In this document: positions 41,746 through 49,390 of the stretch, one piece after another | Position numbering within the stretch: position 1 is the first letter of the stretch | Layout of the letters: each line of letters begins with the position of its first letter | From: JACVRW01 sp963826165 | Lineage (GTDB): Bacteria; Actinomycetota; Thermoleophilia; Solirubrobacterales; Thermoleophilaceae | Length of the DNA stretch: 64,000 bases | NCBI GenBank assembly: GCA_963826165.1 | Contig: CAWGWC010000024.1 | Location: forward strand, 1 to 64,000 | Direction: 5' to 3' | The notes under the pieces: generated by a model | What the model was told of the DNA's origin: nothing | Seen by the model: only the letters and a program-made list of their open reading frames with translations | Database searches by the model: none | Program-made: the position numbers and the translations under genes

Positions 41746-42333
41746 ATGCATAAACGAATTCGAAGGTCCGACTTCCTCGCCGGCACGGTTGTGGCCGGAG
41801 GGGCGGCCGTGGCCGGCGGCGTCTTTCTGGGGGGCGTGCCTGCGACTGACGCGGCCGAGCTCTCCGACGTCGACGAGCGGGCCCTGCAACTGATTCTGCT
41901 GGTGGAGTACACCGAGGACGCCTTCTATCGCGAGGCCATCGACCGCGACGCGCTGGGGGGTGAGCTGAAGGTCTTCGCCCGTCAGGTCGCCGCCCAGGAG
42001 ACCGAGCATCTTGCCTTCGTACGCAAGGCGCTCGGGAATCGCGCGGAGCCCAGGCCGAAGTTCGATTTCGGGTCGGCCACGAGCGAACCGAAGGCCTTCG
42101 CCGACACGGCCGCGAAGATGGAGGACCTCGCCGTCGCGGGCTACAACGGGCAGGCCACGAACGTGAGCCCGGCCATCCTGGCCGCCGCCTCAACCGTGGT
42201 ATCGGTGGAGGCGCGGCACGCGGCCTGGGTTCGCAGCATCGCCGGCGAGCCGCCGGCACCCGACGCCACCGACGCTCCCCAGTCCGGGGACGAAGTTCTC
42301 AGCGGCCTCGAGCAGATCGGACTCAAGCGATGA
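41746..42333 (+). CDS. TAT-exported ferritin-like protein 1
   Basis: 195 aa from the ATG at 41746 (AAAGGA just upstream). Twin-arginine signal KRIRRSDFLAGTVVAGGAAVAGGVFL, with a cleavage region near AADAAE-type residues (ATDAAE). Mature part is a PF13668-type ferritin-like bundle: LQLILLVEYTEDAFYREAI, AAQETEHLAFVRKALG with E-x-x-H, DLAVAGYNGQA and VSVEARHAAWVRSIAG with E-x-x-H, so two ExxH metal motifs remain. Family members are exported and mostly of unknown function. Its stop overlaps the start of a paralog (ATGA). Confidence 0.82.
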   Translation: MHKRIRRSDFLAGTVVAGGAAVAGGVFLGGVPATDAAELSDVDERALQLILLVEYTEDAFYREAIDRDALGGELKVFARQVAAQETEHLAFVRKALGNRAEPRPKFDFGSATSEPKAFADTAAKMEDLAVAGYNGQATNVSPAILAAASTVVSVEARHAAWVRSIAGEPPAPDATDAPQSGDEVLSGLEQIGLKR

Positions 42334-43019
42334 CGGCAGACGGTTTCTCCTTCGAGCGGCTCGACCGCGATGGCGCGCTCGCCGAGACCGCCCAGGAGGC
42401 GGGCGGGATGTCGCGTGCCGGCTTCTTCACTGCAGGACTCGCAGGGGCGGCGGTCCTCCTCGGCGCGCAGGGCGTCGAGGAGGCCCGCGCTCAGAAGCCG
42501 GGCAAGAACGATCTGGCCATCCTCAACTTCGCGCTCACGCTCGAGTACCTGCAGGCCGCCTTCTACACGGAAGCGGAGCGTCTGAAGCAGCTTCAGGGGC
42601 GCACGAAGCGAGCCGCCGAGGTGGTGGGCGGCGTCGAGCGCGCGCACGTCAAGGCGTTCAAGGACGTCCTGGGCCGACAGGCGGTCAAGCGACCGAACTT
42701 CGACTTCCAGGGCGTGACCGAGAAGCCCCAGGCGTTCCTCAAGACGGCCGTGGCGTTCGAGGACCTGGCTGTGGCCGCCTACAAGGGCCAGGCCACGCAG
42801 CTCAAGTCGCGTTCGGCGCTCGCCGCGGCAGTCTCGATCCATTCGGTCGAGGCCCGCCACGCCGCGTGGATGCGATACCTGTTCGGGGTCGATCCGGTGC
42901 GCGAGGCATTTGACCAGCCGAGCAGCAAGCGCGAGGTTACGAAGGTCGTGAAGTCCACGAACTTCATCGCCAGCACACCTTCGACGAAATCGAAGCGCTC
43001 GCCGCGCTTCACCGGCTGA
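42330..43019 (+). CDS. Exported ferritin-like protein 2
   Basis: 229 aa. Same fold as the preceding gene: FALTLEYLQAAFYTEAERL, GGVERAHVKAFKDVLG (E-x-x-H replaced by E-R-A-H), FEDLAVAAYKGQA, IHSVEARHAAWMRYLFG (E-x-x-H). The N-terminal 28 residues precede a hydrophobic segment (SRAGFFTAGLAGAAVLLGAQGVEEARA) with only one arginine before FFTAG, so export through TAT is less clear. The C-terminal tail is Ser/Lys-rich and basic. Probably a heteromeric partner of protein 1. Confidence 0.8.
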   Translation: MTADGFSFERLDRDGALAETAQEAGGMSRAGFFTAGLAGAAVLLGAQGVEEARAQKPGKNDLAILNFALTLEYLQAAFYTEAERLKQLQGRTKRAAEVVGGVERAHVKAFKDVLGRQAVKRPNFDFQGVTEKPQAFLKTAVAFEDLAVAAYKGQATQLKSRSALAAAVSIHSVEARHAAWMRYLFGVDPVREAFDQPSSKREVTKVVKSTNFIASTPSTKSKRSPRFTG

Positions 43020-43023
43020 CCGA

Positions 43024-43824
43024 GTGGTCGGCCGGCGCAGGCGGCGTGCGTTGATTCTGATGGGCGGAATCATGGGTGCCCTGTCGGTGCTGGCTGTCCT
43101 GATCTGGCCGACCTCGAAGGGGGCGGGCTCGATGGGGGGTGCTGGCACCGGCTTGCCCGGACCGCCCGAGTCGGCACTCGACGTGGGCCGGCCTGAGCCA
43201 CTCGGGTCGGAGGCACACGTGTCGGTCTGGACGAGCGTGCGCCGGTCCGGCGTGGCCCGTTCGGGCCCCGACCACGGGTCTTCGGCGGTCGCCCGGGTGG
43301 CGCTGCGTACGCCCGAGGGCACCTCGAACATCCTGCAGGTGCTCAGCCGTGCGCGCGATGCCGCCGGGAACACCTGGGTCAGGGTGCGCCTCGCTGTGCT
43401 GCCCAACGGCAGCACCGGGTGGCTGCCGCGGCGGACGATCAACGGCTACCGGACCGTGCGCACCCGCCTGGAGGTCGACCTGCGCCGCTTCCGCGCCACG
43501 CTCCTGCGGGACGGCCGGCCGGTGCTGCGCGCTCCGGTGGGGGTGGGCGAGCCGCAGTGGCCGACCCCGCGCGGACGATTCTTCGTTCGCAACAAGCTCG
43601 TCCGCTTCCGCAGCGAGTTCTACGGTCCGCTGGCCTTCGGCACCAGCGCCCGCTCGGCCGTGCTCACCGACTGGCCCGACGGCGGGTTCGTGGGCATTCA
43701 CGGCACCAGCCGTCCTGACCTGATCCCCGGGCGCATCTCTCACGGCTGCATCAGGATGCGCAACCCCGACATCATTCGGCTCAACCGGCTCATGCCCGTG
43801 GGCACGCCGATCACGATCAGCTGA
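43024..43824 (+). CDS. L,D-transpeptidase (YkuD domain)
   Basis: 266 aa from GTG, four bases after the previous stop. N-terminal anchor helix (about 9-28), a linker, an SH3-like region (about 65-140, VARVALRTPEGTSNILQVLSR...TGWLPRRTI), then the YkuD catalytic domain with FVGIHGTSRPDLIPGRISHGCIRMRN containing catalytic Cys242 and His residues. Acts on peptidoglycan outside the membrane, forming 3-3 cross-links or attaching proteins. The stop overlaps the next ATG. Confidence 0.9.
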   Translation: MVGRRRRRALILMGGIMGALSVLAVLIWPTSKGAGSMGGAGTGLPGPPESALDVGRPEPLGSEAHVSVWTSVRRSGVARSGPDHGSSAVARVALRTPEGTSNILQVLSRARDAAGNTWVRVRLAVLPNGSTGWLPRRTINGYRTVRTRLEVDLRRFRATLLRDGRPVLRAPVGVGEPQWPTPRGRFFVRNKLVRFRSEFYGPLAFGTSARSAVLTDWPDGGFVGIHGTSRPDLIPGRISHGCIRMRNPDIIRLNRLMPVGTPITIS

Positions 43825-45350
43825 TGCGCCGCCGCCTCTCCATCTGGCTCCTGGTGCTCGTTTCGCTGGCCGCGCTGCTCGCCACCGGCTCGATGTCCGC
43901 GCTGGCCCAGGATCGCGGCCAGACGCCCACCGACCTCTGGAACGAATACCCGCTCGACGAGACCGCGCCGGAGTCCGACCCCGCGCTGCCCGGCGAGCAG
44001 TCGAGCCCCGGCGAGCAGTCGAGTCCAGGCGGCCAGTCGTCGCAGGAACGGGCCTCCGGTGGCGATGACGGCGGGAGCAGCCCGCTCCCGTTCGTCGCGC
44101 TCGCGGTGGTCGTCCTCGGTGGGGCGGGTCTGCTCATGTGGCGCCTGACCGCACGGCGCTCCCAGCGCCCGGAGCCCACCGCGCCGGCCTCGAAGCCTGC
44201 CGTCGCGGCGTCCGAGCCGTCCAAGCCCGCGCCGAAGCCTGCTGTCGCGCCCACGCCGATCCCCGCTGCGGCCGCCGCGAAGCCCAAGACCGCCACCGCG
44301 ACGGAGAGGCCCGAGAAGCGCAGCCGGCCTAAGCCGGCGCAGCCCGCCGCGCCGAAGCAGCCCTCGGCGCCCAAGCGCGTGCCTTCCCTGGCGCCGCAGC
44401 CCGCCGCGTCCGCGGCCGCGGAACCCGTTACCGCGGAGACTCCGCGGCGCGCGCCCGCCGAAACGCCTCAGCAGACGCCGCTCAAGCTCGTGCCGGCGGT
44501 GGACGAGGCTGCGCCCCAGACCCGGAAGGGCCCGGACCGGCAGCGCGAGACGCCGCCGGCCAACGGCGCCGGCGCCAAGCAGCCGTCGCCGGCCACGGAG
44601 GCACCCCCGGCTCGCCCGGTGACCGCGCCGCCGGTCACGCCCGAGCCCGAGCCCGCGGAGGCTGGGGCCAAGGCGGTCGGCTACACCACCGTCCCGGACA
44701 GCGATGAGACGGCCGGCACCCGGCTGCGTGACGAGGCCCGTCAGATCGAAGAGGCGTGTGATCGCCTGGGCATAGAGCTGAGCAAGCTGGTGCGCGATCT
44801 CGAGCCCACGTCGGGGCCCGACCTTCGCCGTCCGGGGCTGACCTACGCGCTGGAGAGCCTCGAGGCCGGCGAATTCGAATGCCTGGTGGTGCCCCGGCTC
44901 GACCGGCTCACCCGGTCGGCGGCCAACCTCGGAGCGCTCATCAAGCTGCTCGACGAACGCAACGCCCGCCTCGTCGTCGTGGACATCGACCTGGACACGA
45001 GCACCGAGGAGGGCCGGCTGGCCGCGGACGCTCTGGTCAAGGTGGGCGGCCTCGAGCGCAGGCGCCTCGAGCAGCGCACCCGGAAGGGCCTCGAGGCGGC
45101 GCGCGACCGGCGCCGCTCCTCAGGGCGCCCGGCGGTGGCCGACCGGCCTTCTCTCAAGCAGCGGATCGCGGACATGCGAGCCAGCGGCATGACCCTCCAG
45201 GCGATCGCGGACACCCTCAACGATGAGGGAATCCCCACCGTTCGCGGCGGCGCCGAATGGCGGCCCTCGAGCGTGCAGGCCGCGGCCGGCTACAAGCGGC
45301 CTAATCGCCGCAAGAACGCCGGCGGCGGCGGCACGTCCAAGAAGCAATAA
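43824..45350 (+). CDS. Membrane-tethered resolvase-like protein without catalytic serine (paralog B)
   Basis: 508 aa. Layout: signal peptide 1-29 (ends ALA), acidic outer segment 30-88 with a repeated GEQSSP motif, transmembrane helix about 89-107, basic stop-transfer, about 175 residues of Pro/Ala/Lys-rich linker, then a serine-recombinase domain and helix-turn-helix (283-508) in the cytosol. In the recombinase core GYARVS of Tn3 resolvases aligns with GYTTVP (286-291), so Arg and nucleophilic Ser are Thr and Pro. DRLTR (360-364) and the RRLEQRT helix are kept. It should bind DNA but not cut it. Translationally coupled to the L,D-transpeptidase gene. Function unknown; I propose a membrane-anchored DNA-binding factor. 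Confidence 0.82.
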   Translation: MRRRLSIWLLVLVSLAALLATGSMSALAQDRGQTPTDLWNEYPLDETAPESDPALPGEQSSPGEQSSPGGQSSQERASGGDDGGSSPLPFVALAVVVLGGAGLLMWRLTARRSQRPEPTAPASKPAVAASEPSKPAPKPAVAPTPIPAAAAAKPKTATATERPEKRSRPKPAQPAAPKQPSAPKRVPSLAPQPAASAAAEPVTAETPRRAPAETPQQTPLKLVPAVDEAAPQTRKGPDRQRETPPANGAGAKQPSPATEAPPARPVTAPPVTPEPEPAEAGAKAVGYTTVPDSDETAGTRLRDEARQIEEACDRLGIELSKLVRDLEPTSGPDLRRPGLTYALESLEAGEFECLVVPRLDRLTRSAANLGALIKLLDERNARLVVVDIDLDTSTEEGRLAADALVKVGGLERRRLEQRTRKGLEAARDRRRSSGRPAVADRPSLKQRIADMRASGMTLQAIADTLNDEGIPTVRGGAEWRPSSVQAAAGYKRPNRRKNAGGGGTSKKQ

Positions 45351-45360
45351 TGATGCGCGC

Positions 45361-46380
45361 GTGCGCGCGCTCGTGATCACCGAGCATGGACCGCCCGACG
45401 TGATGCGAGTCCAGGAGCGACCGGACCCCGAGCCCGGTCCCGGCGAGGTGCGTGTGCGCGTTCGCGCCGCCGGCGTGAACTTCGCCGACCTGCTGGCCCG
45501 GGTGGGCCTCTACCCCGATGCCCCCAAGCCGCCCTGCGTGGTGGGCTACGAGATCGCCGGAGACGTGGATGCCGTCGGGGAGGGCGTCGAGGGCATCGAG
45601 GTCGGTCAGCGCGTGATGGGCGGTTCGCGTTTTGGAGGCTACGCCCAGCTGGCGGTCACCACCGCGGAGGCGCTCGTGCCGATGCCCGACGGCTGGAGCT
45701 ACGCCGAGGGCGCTGCACTGCCGGTGACCTACGCCACCGCCTACGCGGGCCTGATCCGTTACGGAGCCCTGCGCGAGGGGGAGAGGGTGCTGATCCAGGC
45801 CGCCGCCGGCGGCGTGGGCATCGCCGCCACGCACGTGGCCAAGCTCACCGGGGCCGAGGTCTACGGCACGGCCTCACCGGCCAAGCACGACGCGATCCGG
45901 GGCTTCGGCGTGGACCATCCGATCGATTACCGCACCCACGACGTCGTCGACGAGGTGCGGCGTGTGTCCGGGGAGAAGCAGCCCCTCGACCTTGCCCTCG
46001 ACGCGATCGGCGGACGCAGCTTCAAGCAGAGCTTCTCCCTGTTGCGCGCGGGCGGCCGGCTGGTGTGCTTCGGCGCGTCGGAGGTGCAGGCCGGCGAGCG
46101 CCGCAGCCCGCTGCGCGCCGTGCGCGTGGTGGCCCAGATGCCGCGCTTCAACCCGATGAAGCTGATGAGCGACTCGAGATCCGTGATCGGGCTCAACATG
46201 CTCCGGCTCTGGGATGCCAAGGGCTCGCTTCGCGACTACACCGAGCCGCTGCGCGCGTGGATCGATGCCGGGGCGATCCGCCCGGTGCTGGCCCGCGAGT
46301 TCCGGCTCGACGACGGCGCCGAGGCCCACCGCTACATGCACGAGCGCAAGAACGTGGGCAAGGTCGTTCTCACGCTCTAG
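45361..46380 (+). CDS. Quinone oxidoreductase-like zinc-independent dehydrogenase (MDR)
   Basis: 339 aa from the GTG at 45361, ten bases after the preceding stop. Medium-chain dehydrogenase/reductase of the quinone-oxidoreductase type: GEVRVRVRAAGVNFADLLARVGLYP, VVGYEIAGDVDAVGEGVEG, NADPH motif LIQAAAGGVGIAATHVAKLTGAEVYGTAS, and LVCFGASEVQ. No catalytic zinc Cys/His set. Substrate unknown. May be the last gene of the ferritin-Ldt operon; the leuA leader follows it. Confidence 0.85.
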   Translation: MRALVITEHGPPDVMRVQERPDPEPGPGEVRVRVRAAGVNFADLLARVGLYPDAPKPPCVVGYEIAGDVDAVGEGVEGIEVGQRVMGGSRFGGYAQLAVTTAEALVPMPDGWSYAEGAALPVTYATAYAGLIRYGALREGERVLIQAAAGGVGIAATHVAKLTGAEVYGTASPAKHDAIRGFGVDHPIDYRTHDVVDEVRRVSGEKQPLDLALDAIGGRSFKQSFSLLRAGGRLVCFGASEVQAGERRSPLRAVRVVAQMPRFNPMKLMSDSRSVIGLNMLRLWDAKGSLRDYTEPLRAWIDAGAIRPVLAREFRLDDGAEAHRYMHERKNVGKVVLTL

Positions 46381-46406
46381 AGATGAGCGTGTACCCTCCG
46401 TCGGGC

Positions 46407-46460
46407 ATGGCGCTCCTCGCCGACCTGCGACTTCTCCTTCTCCCCCCTCGGGGGGAATAA
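46407..46460 (+). CDS. leuL: leuA leader peptide
   Basis: 17 codons: MALLADLRLLLLPPRGE, with seven leucines including a run CTT CTC CTT CTC. CTT is a rare codon in this GC-rich genome. An in-frame ATG at 46383 would give a 25-residue version. The leader ends 68 bases before leuA and overlaps a hairpin (TCCCC...GGGGA, 46441-46456). This is the layout of leucine-sensing leader peptides before leuA in other actinobacteria. Too short for ordinary gene calling. Confidence 0.75.
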   Translation: MALLADLRLLLLPPRGE

Positions 46461-46522
46461 CGCGTGGCGGCCGCATCAGCCGCAAACCCAGGGGAATCGA
46501 TCAGGACCGGCAAGTAGGAGAG
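46431..46522 (+). promoter_or_regulatory. Putative leuA attenuator / Shine-Dalgarno switch
   Basis: The Leu-codon run contains TTCTCC twice (46432-46437, 46438-46443), complementary (with one G-U) to GGAGAG of the leuA ribosome site (46517-46522). Alternatives: hairpin TCCCC-CCTCGG-GGGGA (46441-46456) and GCGGC-CGCATCA-GCCGC (46467-46483). A ribosome stalled on Leu codons would cover TTCTCC and free the leuA site. This mechanism is inferred, not proven. Confidence 0.45.
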
Positions 46523-46528
46523 AGCGAC

Positions 46529-48106
46529 ATGGACCGCAACGAGACAGACCGAGTAAGGATCTTCGACACCACCCTGCGCGACGGCGAGCAGTCGCCCGGC
46601 ATCTCGCTCAACAAGGGGGAGAAGCTCGAGATCGCGCACCAGCTGGCGCGCCTCGGGGTGGACATCATCGAGGCCGGCTTTCCGATCTCCTCTCCCGGTG
46701 ACTTCGAGGCGGTGCAGGCCATTGCCCGCGAGGTGCACGGCCCGGTGATCTGCGGTCTGGCCCGGGCCAATGCCCAGGACGTGGACGCGGCCTGGAACGC
46801 CGTCAAGGACTCCGAGCGCCCGCGCATCCACACGTTCATCTCCACCTCGGACATCCACATAGAGCACCAGCTCCAGACCACGCGCGAGGACGTCAAGGGT
46901 CAGGCCCGGGCCGCGGTGGCCCAGGCCCGCGCCTACTGCGACGACGTGGAGTTCTCGCCCATGGACGCCACCCGCTCCGACCTCGAGTTCACCGCCGAGG
47001 TGCTGAAGATCGCTCTCGAGGAGGGCGCCACCACGATCAACGTGCCGGACACGGTCGGGTACTCGATGGCGGAAGAGCACGGCGAGATGTGGCGCACCCT
47101 CTACCGGCTGGTGCCCGGCCTGGCGGAGGTGACGACGTCCGTGCACTGCCACGACGACCTCGGTCTCGCGGTCGCCAACTCCTTCGCCGGGCTGCTCGCG
47201 GGGTGCCGCCAGGTGGAATGCGCCATCAACGGGATCGGGGAGCGCGCGGGCAACGCCTCGCTCGAGGAGATCGTGATGCTGATCCGCGTGCGCGAGTCCG
47301 CGCACGGCCTGTGGACCGGGGCGGACACCACGGAGATCGCCCGTACCAGCCGCATGGTGTCGCGCATCACCGGCTATCAGGTCCAGCCCAACAAGGCGAT
47401 CGTCGGCCGCAACGCGTTCGCACACGAGTCCGGCATCCATCAGGACGGCGTGCTCAAGGAGCGCACCACCTACGAGATCATGGACGCCACCACGATCGGC
47501 CTGGAGACCAACGCGCTCGTCCTGGGCAAGCACTCCGGGCGCCACGCGCTGCGCAACGCGCTCGAGGAGCTCGGCTTCCAGGTGGACGGGGCCGCCCTCA
47601 ACACCGCCTTCAAGCGCTTCAAGGAACTGGCGGACAAGAAGAAGAAGGTCACGGCGCTGGACCTCGAGGCCATCGTCTCGGACGAGATGAAGCAGGCGCC
47701 CGCGGCCTTCGAGCTCGTCTCCTTCGACATCGAGGCGTCGTCCACGCGCTCGCCGCTCGCCCACGTGAGCGTGCGGCGGCCCGACGGCGAGACCGAGGCG
47801 GGCAGCTTCACCGGCGACGGCCCGATCGACGCCTTCTTCAGCGCGCTCAACGCCGCCACCCACCACGAGGCGCGGCTGAAGGAGTACCACGTGTCCGCGG
47901 TCACGGGCGGGCGCGACGCTCTCGGCGAGGTCACCGTCCTGCTCGAGCTGGACGGCCGGCTGTCGTCCGGGGTCGGGGTGTCGACCGACATTCTCGAGGC
48001 CTCGGGCAAGGCCTATCTGCGCGCGCTCTCGAACGCGCTCGACAACGCCGTCTCCGAGGCCGAGCGCGTGCTCGAGCAGGAGGCCAAGAAAACCCCCACG
48101 CCCTGA
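46529..48106 (+). CDS. leuA: 2-Isopropylmalate synthase
   Basis: 525 aa from the ATG at 46529 (TAGGAGAGAG upstream). Condenses acetyl-CoA and 2-ketoisovalerate, committing carbon to leucine. HMGL-like barrel: IFDTTLRDGEQSPGISLNKGEKLEIA, HCHDDLGLAVANSFAGLLAGCRQVECAINGIGERAGNASLEEIVM, and HESGIHQDGVLKERTTYEIMD with metal-binding His residues. The C-terminal LeuA dimer domain (about 385-515, ending VGVSTDILEASGKAYLRALSNAL) is the leucine-feedback region. A leader peptide precedes it. Distinct from the citramalate synthase at 56041. Confidence 0.95.
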   Translation: MDRNETDRVRIFDTTLRDGEQSPGISLNKGEKLEIAHQLARLGVDIIEAGFPISSPGDFEAVQAIAREVHGPVICGLARANAQDVDAAWNAVKDSERPRIHTFISTSDIHIEHQLQTTREDVKGQARAAVAQARAYCDDVEFSPMDATRSDLEFTAEVLKIALEEGATTINVPDTVGYSMAEEHGEMWRTLYRLVPGLAEVTTSVHCHDDLGLAVANSFAGLLAGCRQVECAINGIGERAGNASLEEIVMLIRVRESAHGLWTGADTTEIARTSRMVSRITGYQVQPNKAIVGRNAFAHESGIHQDGVLKERTTYEIMDATTIGLETNALVLGKHSGRHALRNALEELGFQVDGAALNTAFKRFKELADKKKKVTALDLEAIVSDEMKQAPAAFELVSFDIEASSTRSPLAHVSVRRPDGETEAGSFTGDGPIDAFFSALNAATHHEARLKEYHVSAVTGGRDALGEVTVLLELDGRLSSGVGVSTDILEASGKAYLRALSNALDNAVSEAERVLEQEAKKTPTP

Positions 48107-49113
48107 CCGTCGCGGCGTTCACCTGGCGCGACGGCGAGCGCCTGATCCGCTTCGGCCGGGGAGTCATGGGGGAGGCGCGCGAGCTGCTCGGGCAGCGCGG
48201 GTTCGGCGAGTTCACGCTGCTCACCACCGAGCGCGCACGCGACTCGGCTCCGCAGGTGACCGCCGCCGCCGCGGCCGTGGTGATGGTCCCGTCCGGTCTC
48301 GTGGACGAGCTGTCGGCGGACCTGCTCCCGCGGTTGGGGGAGCGCCCGGTCGTGGCCCTCGGTGGCGGCCGGGTGATCGACACGGCCAAGGCGGTGGCCG
48401 GCGCCTCGGGCCGCCCGGTTGCGGCTCTGCCCACCACTCTGTCCGGCGCGGAGCTCACGCCCTTTCACCGGACTCCCAAGGGAGTCGAGGGCGCCCGGCT
48501 GGTTCGCCCCTCGCTCGTGGTGGCCGATCCGGCTCTGATGGCCTCCCAGCCGGCACCCGCGCTGGCGGCCAGCGCCATGAACGCACTTGCCCACGGGATG
48601 GAGTCGCTCTACACGCCGTTCGCGAACCCGGTGGCCGAGCTGTCCGCGCTGCGTGGTGCGGCACTGATCGCCGCCGGCCTGCCGGCCGAGCCGATCGATC
48701 GCGATGACGTGGCCCTGGGGGCGCTGCTCGCGGGCTACGCCTCGGCCAGCACCGGGATCGCGCTGCACCACGCCGTGTGCCAGACGCTCGTGCGCACCGC
48801 GGGCAGCCCGCACGCCGAGACCAACGCGGTGATGCTGCCTCATTCGGCACGGCTGATGGCGGCCAGGGCGCCGGCAGCGCTGGGCCGTCTGGCCGGCGCG
48901 CTCGGGGATCAAGCCGAACGCCCAGAGGCGGCCGCCGGCCGTATCGCCGACCTGTCGGCTCGCTGTGGCCACACCGGGCTCGGCAGCCTCGGCGTGACCG
49001 ATGAGCACCTTCCTCGAGCTGCGGCCGCGGCCGTCGAGCACCCGGCCTACGCCAATACGCCCCACGCCCCCGCCGAGAGCGAGCTGCTGACGTTCCTGCG
49101 AACGGCCGTCTGA
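48103..49113 (+). CDS. Iron-dependent alcohol dehydrogenase, maleylacetate-reductase type
   Basis: 336 aa if started at CTG 48103, which overlaps the leuA stop as CTGA, mirroring the GTGA/ATGA couplings elsewhere. No ATG/GTG/TTG exists upstream in frame, and starting at the internal ATG near 48166 would remove the conserved FTWRDGERLIRFGRG segment. Family motifs: VALGGGRVIDTAKAVAGASGRPVAALPTTLSGAELTPF, metal-site His in NALAHGMESLY, GIALHHAVCQTLV, and SPHAETNAVMLPH. Maleylacetate reductases act in aromatic degradation, but no other such genes are nearby. Substrate unknown. Confidence 0.75.
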   Translation: MTVAAFTWRDGERLIRFGRGVMGEARELLGQRGFGEFTLLTTERARDSAPQVTAAAAAVVMVPSGLVDELSADLLPRLGERPVVALGGGRVIDTAKAVAGASGRPVAALPTTLSGAELTPFHRTPKGVEGARLVRPSLVVADPALMASQPAPALAASAMNALAHGMESLYTPFANPVAELSALRGAALIAAGLPAEPIDRDDVALGALLAGYASASTGIALHHAVCQTLVRTAGSPHAETNAVMLPHSARLMAARAPAALGRLAGALGDQAERPEAAAGRIADLSARCGHTGLGSLGVTDEHLPRAAAAAVEHPAYANTPHAPAESELLTFLRTAV

Positions 49114-49183
49114 GCGCCCGAAGGGCATTGCGCCGGGCACATCGTTCTGGGATCGTGGTCATCAGGCAAACCGCGCCGGTCAC

Positions 49184-49390
49184 GTGCAAAACCCAGGAGC
49201 CAAAGATCCGATCGACGCCCTGCGCTGCACGGGCTGCGGACGCCTCTGGGTAAGCGGGTCGGCCCGGCGGATGATCCGCCGCAACGAGGGCTGCCTGGCT
49301 TGCGGAGAGCCGGTGAAGCAGGTCCTCGTGGACGACCGGGGCATCCATCCGATCCGGGCCAGGCCGATCGAAAGCGGGCCCGGTGGCTGA
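49184..49390 (+). CDS. Small zinc-ribbon protein
   Basis: 68 aa from GTG. Four cysteines in two pairs, C15-T-G-C18 and C37-L-A-C40, separated by a basic helix-like stretch (SGSARRMIRRNEG): a rubredoxin-like zinc knuckle. The gene overlaps the B12-binding gene by eight bases, so the two are probably made together. Family not recognised; could be a DNA-binding or protein-binding partner. Confidence 0.6.
   Translation: MQNPGAKDPIDALRCTGCGRLWVSGSARRMIRRNEGCLACGEPVKQVLVDDRGIHPIRARPIESGPGG

Noticed and set aside
44160..44660. Ala/Pro/Lys-rich stretch as a possible assembly artefact or tandem repeat
   Set aside because: It is non-repetitive at base level, stays in frame and is flanked by coherent domains, so it reads as a true linker.
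48166..48168. ATG as start of the iron-dependent dehydrogenase
   Set aside because: Would cut off the conserved N-terminal strand motif.
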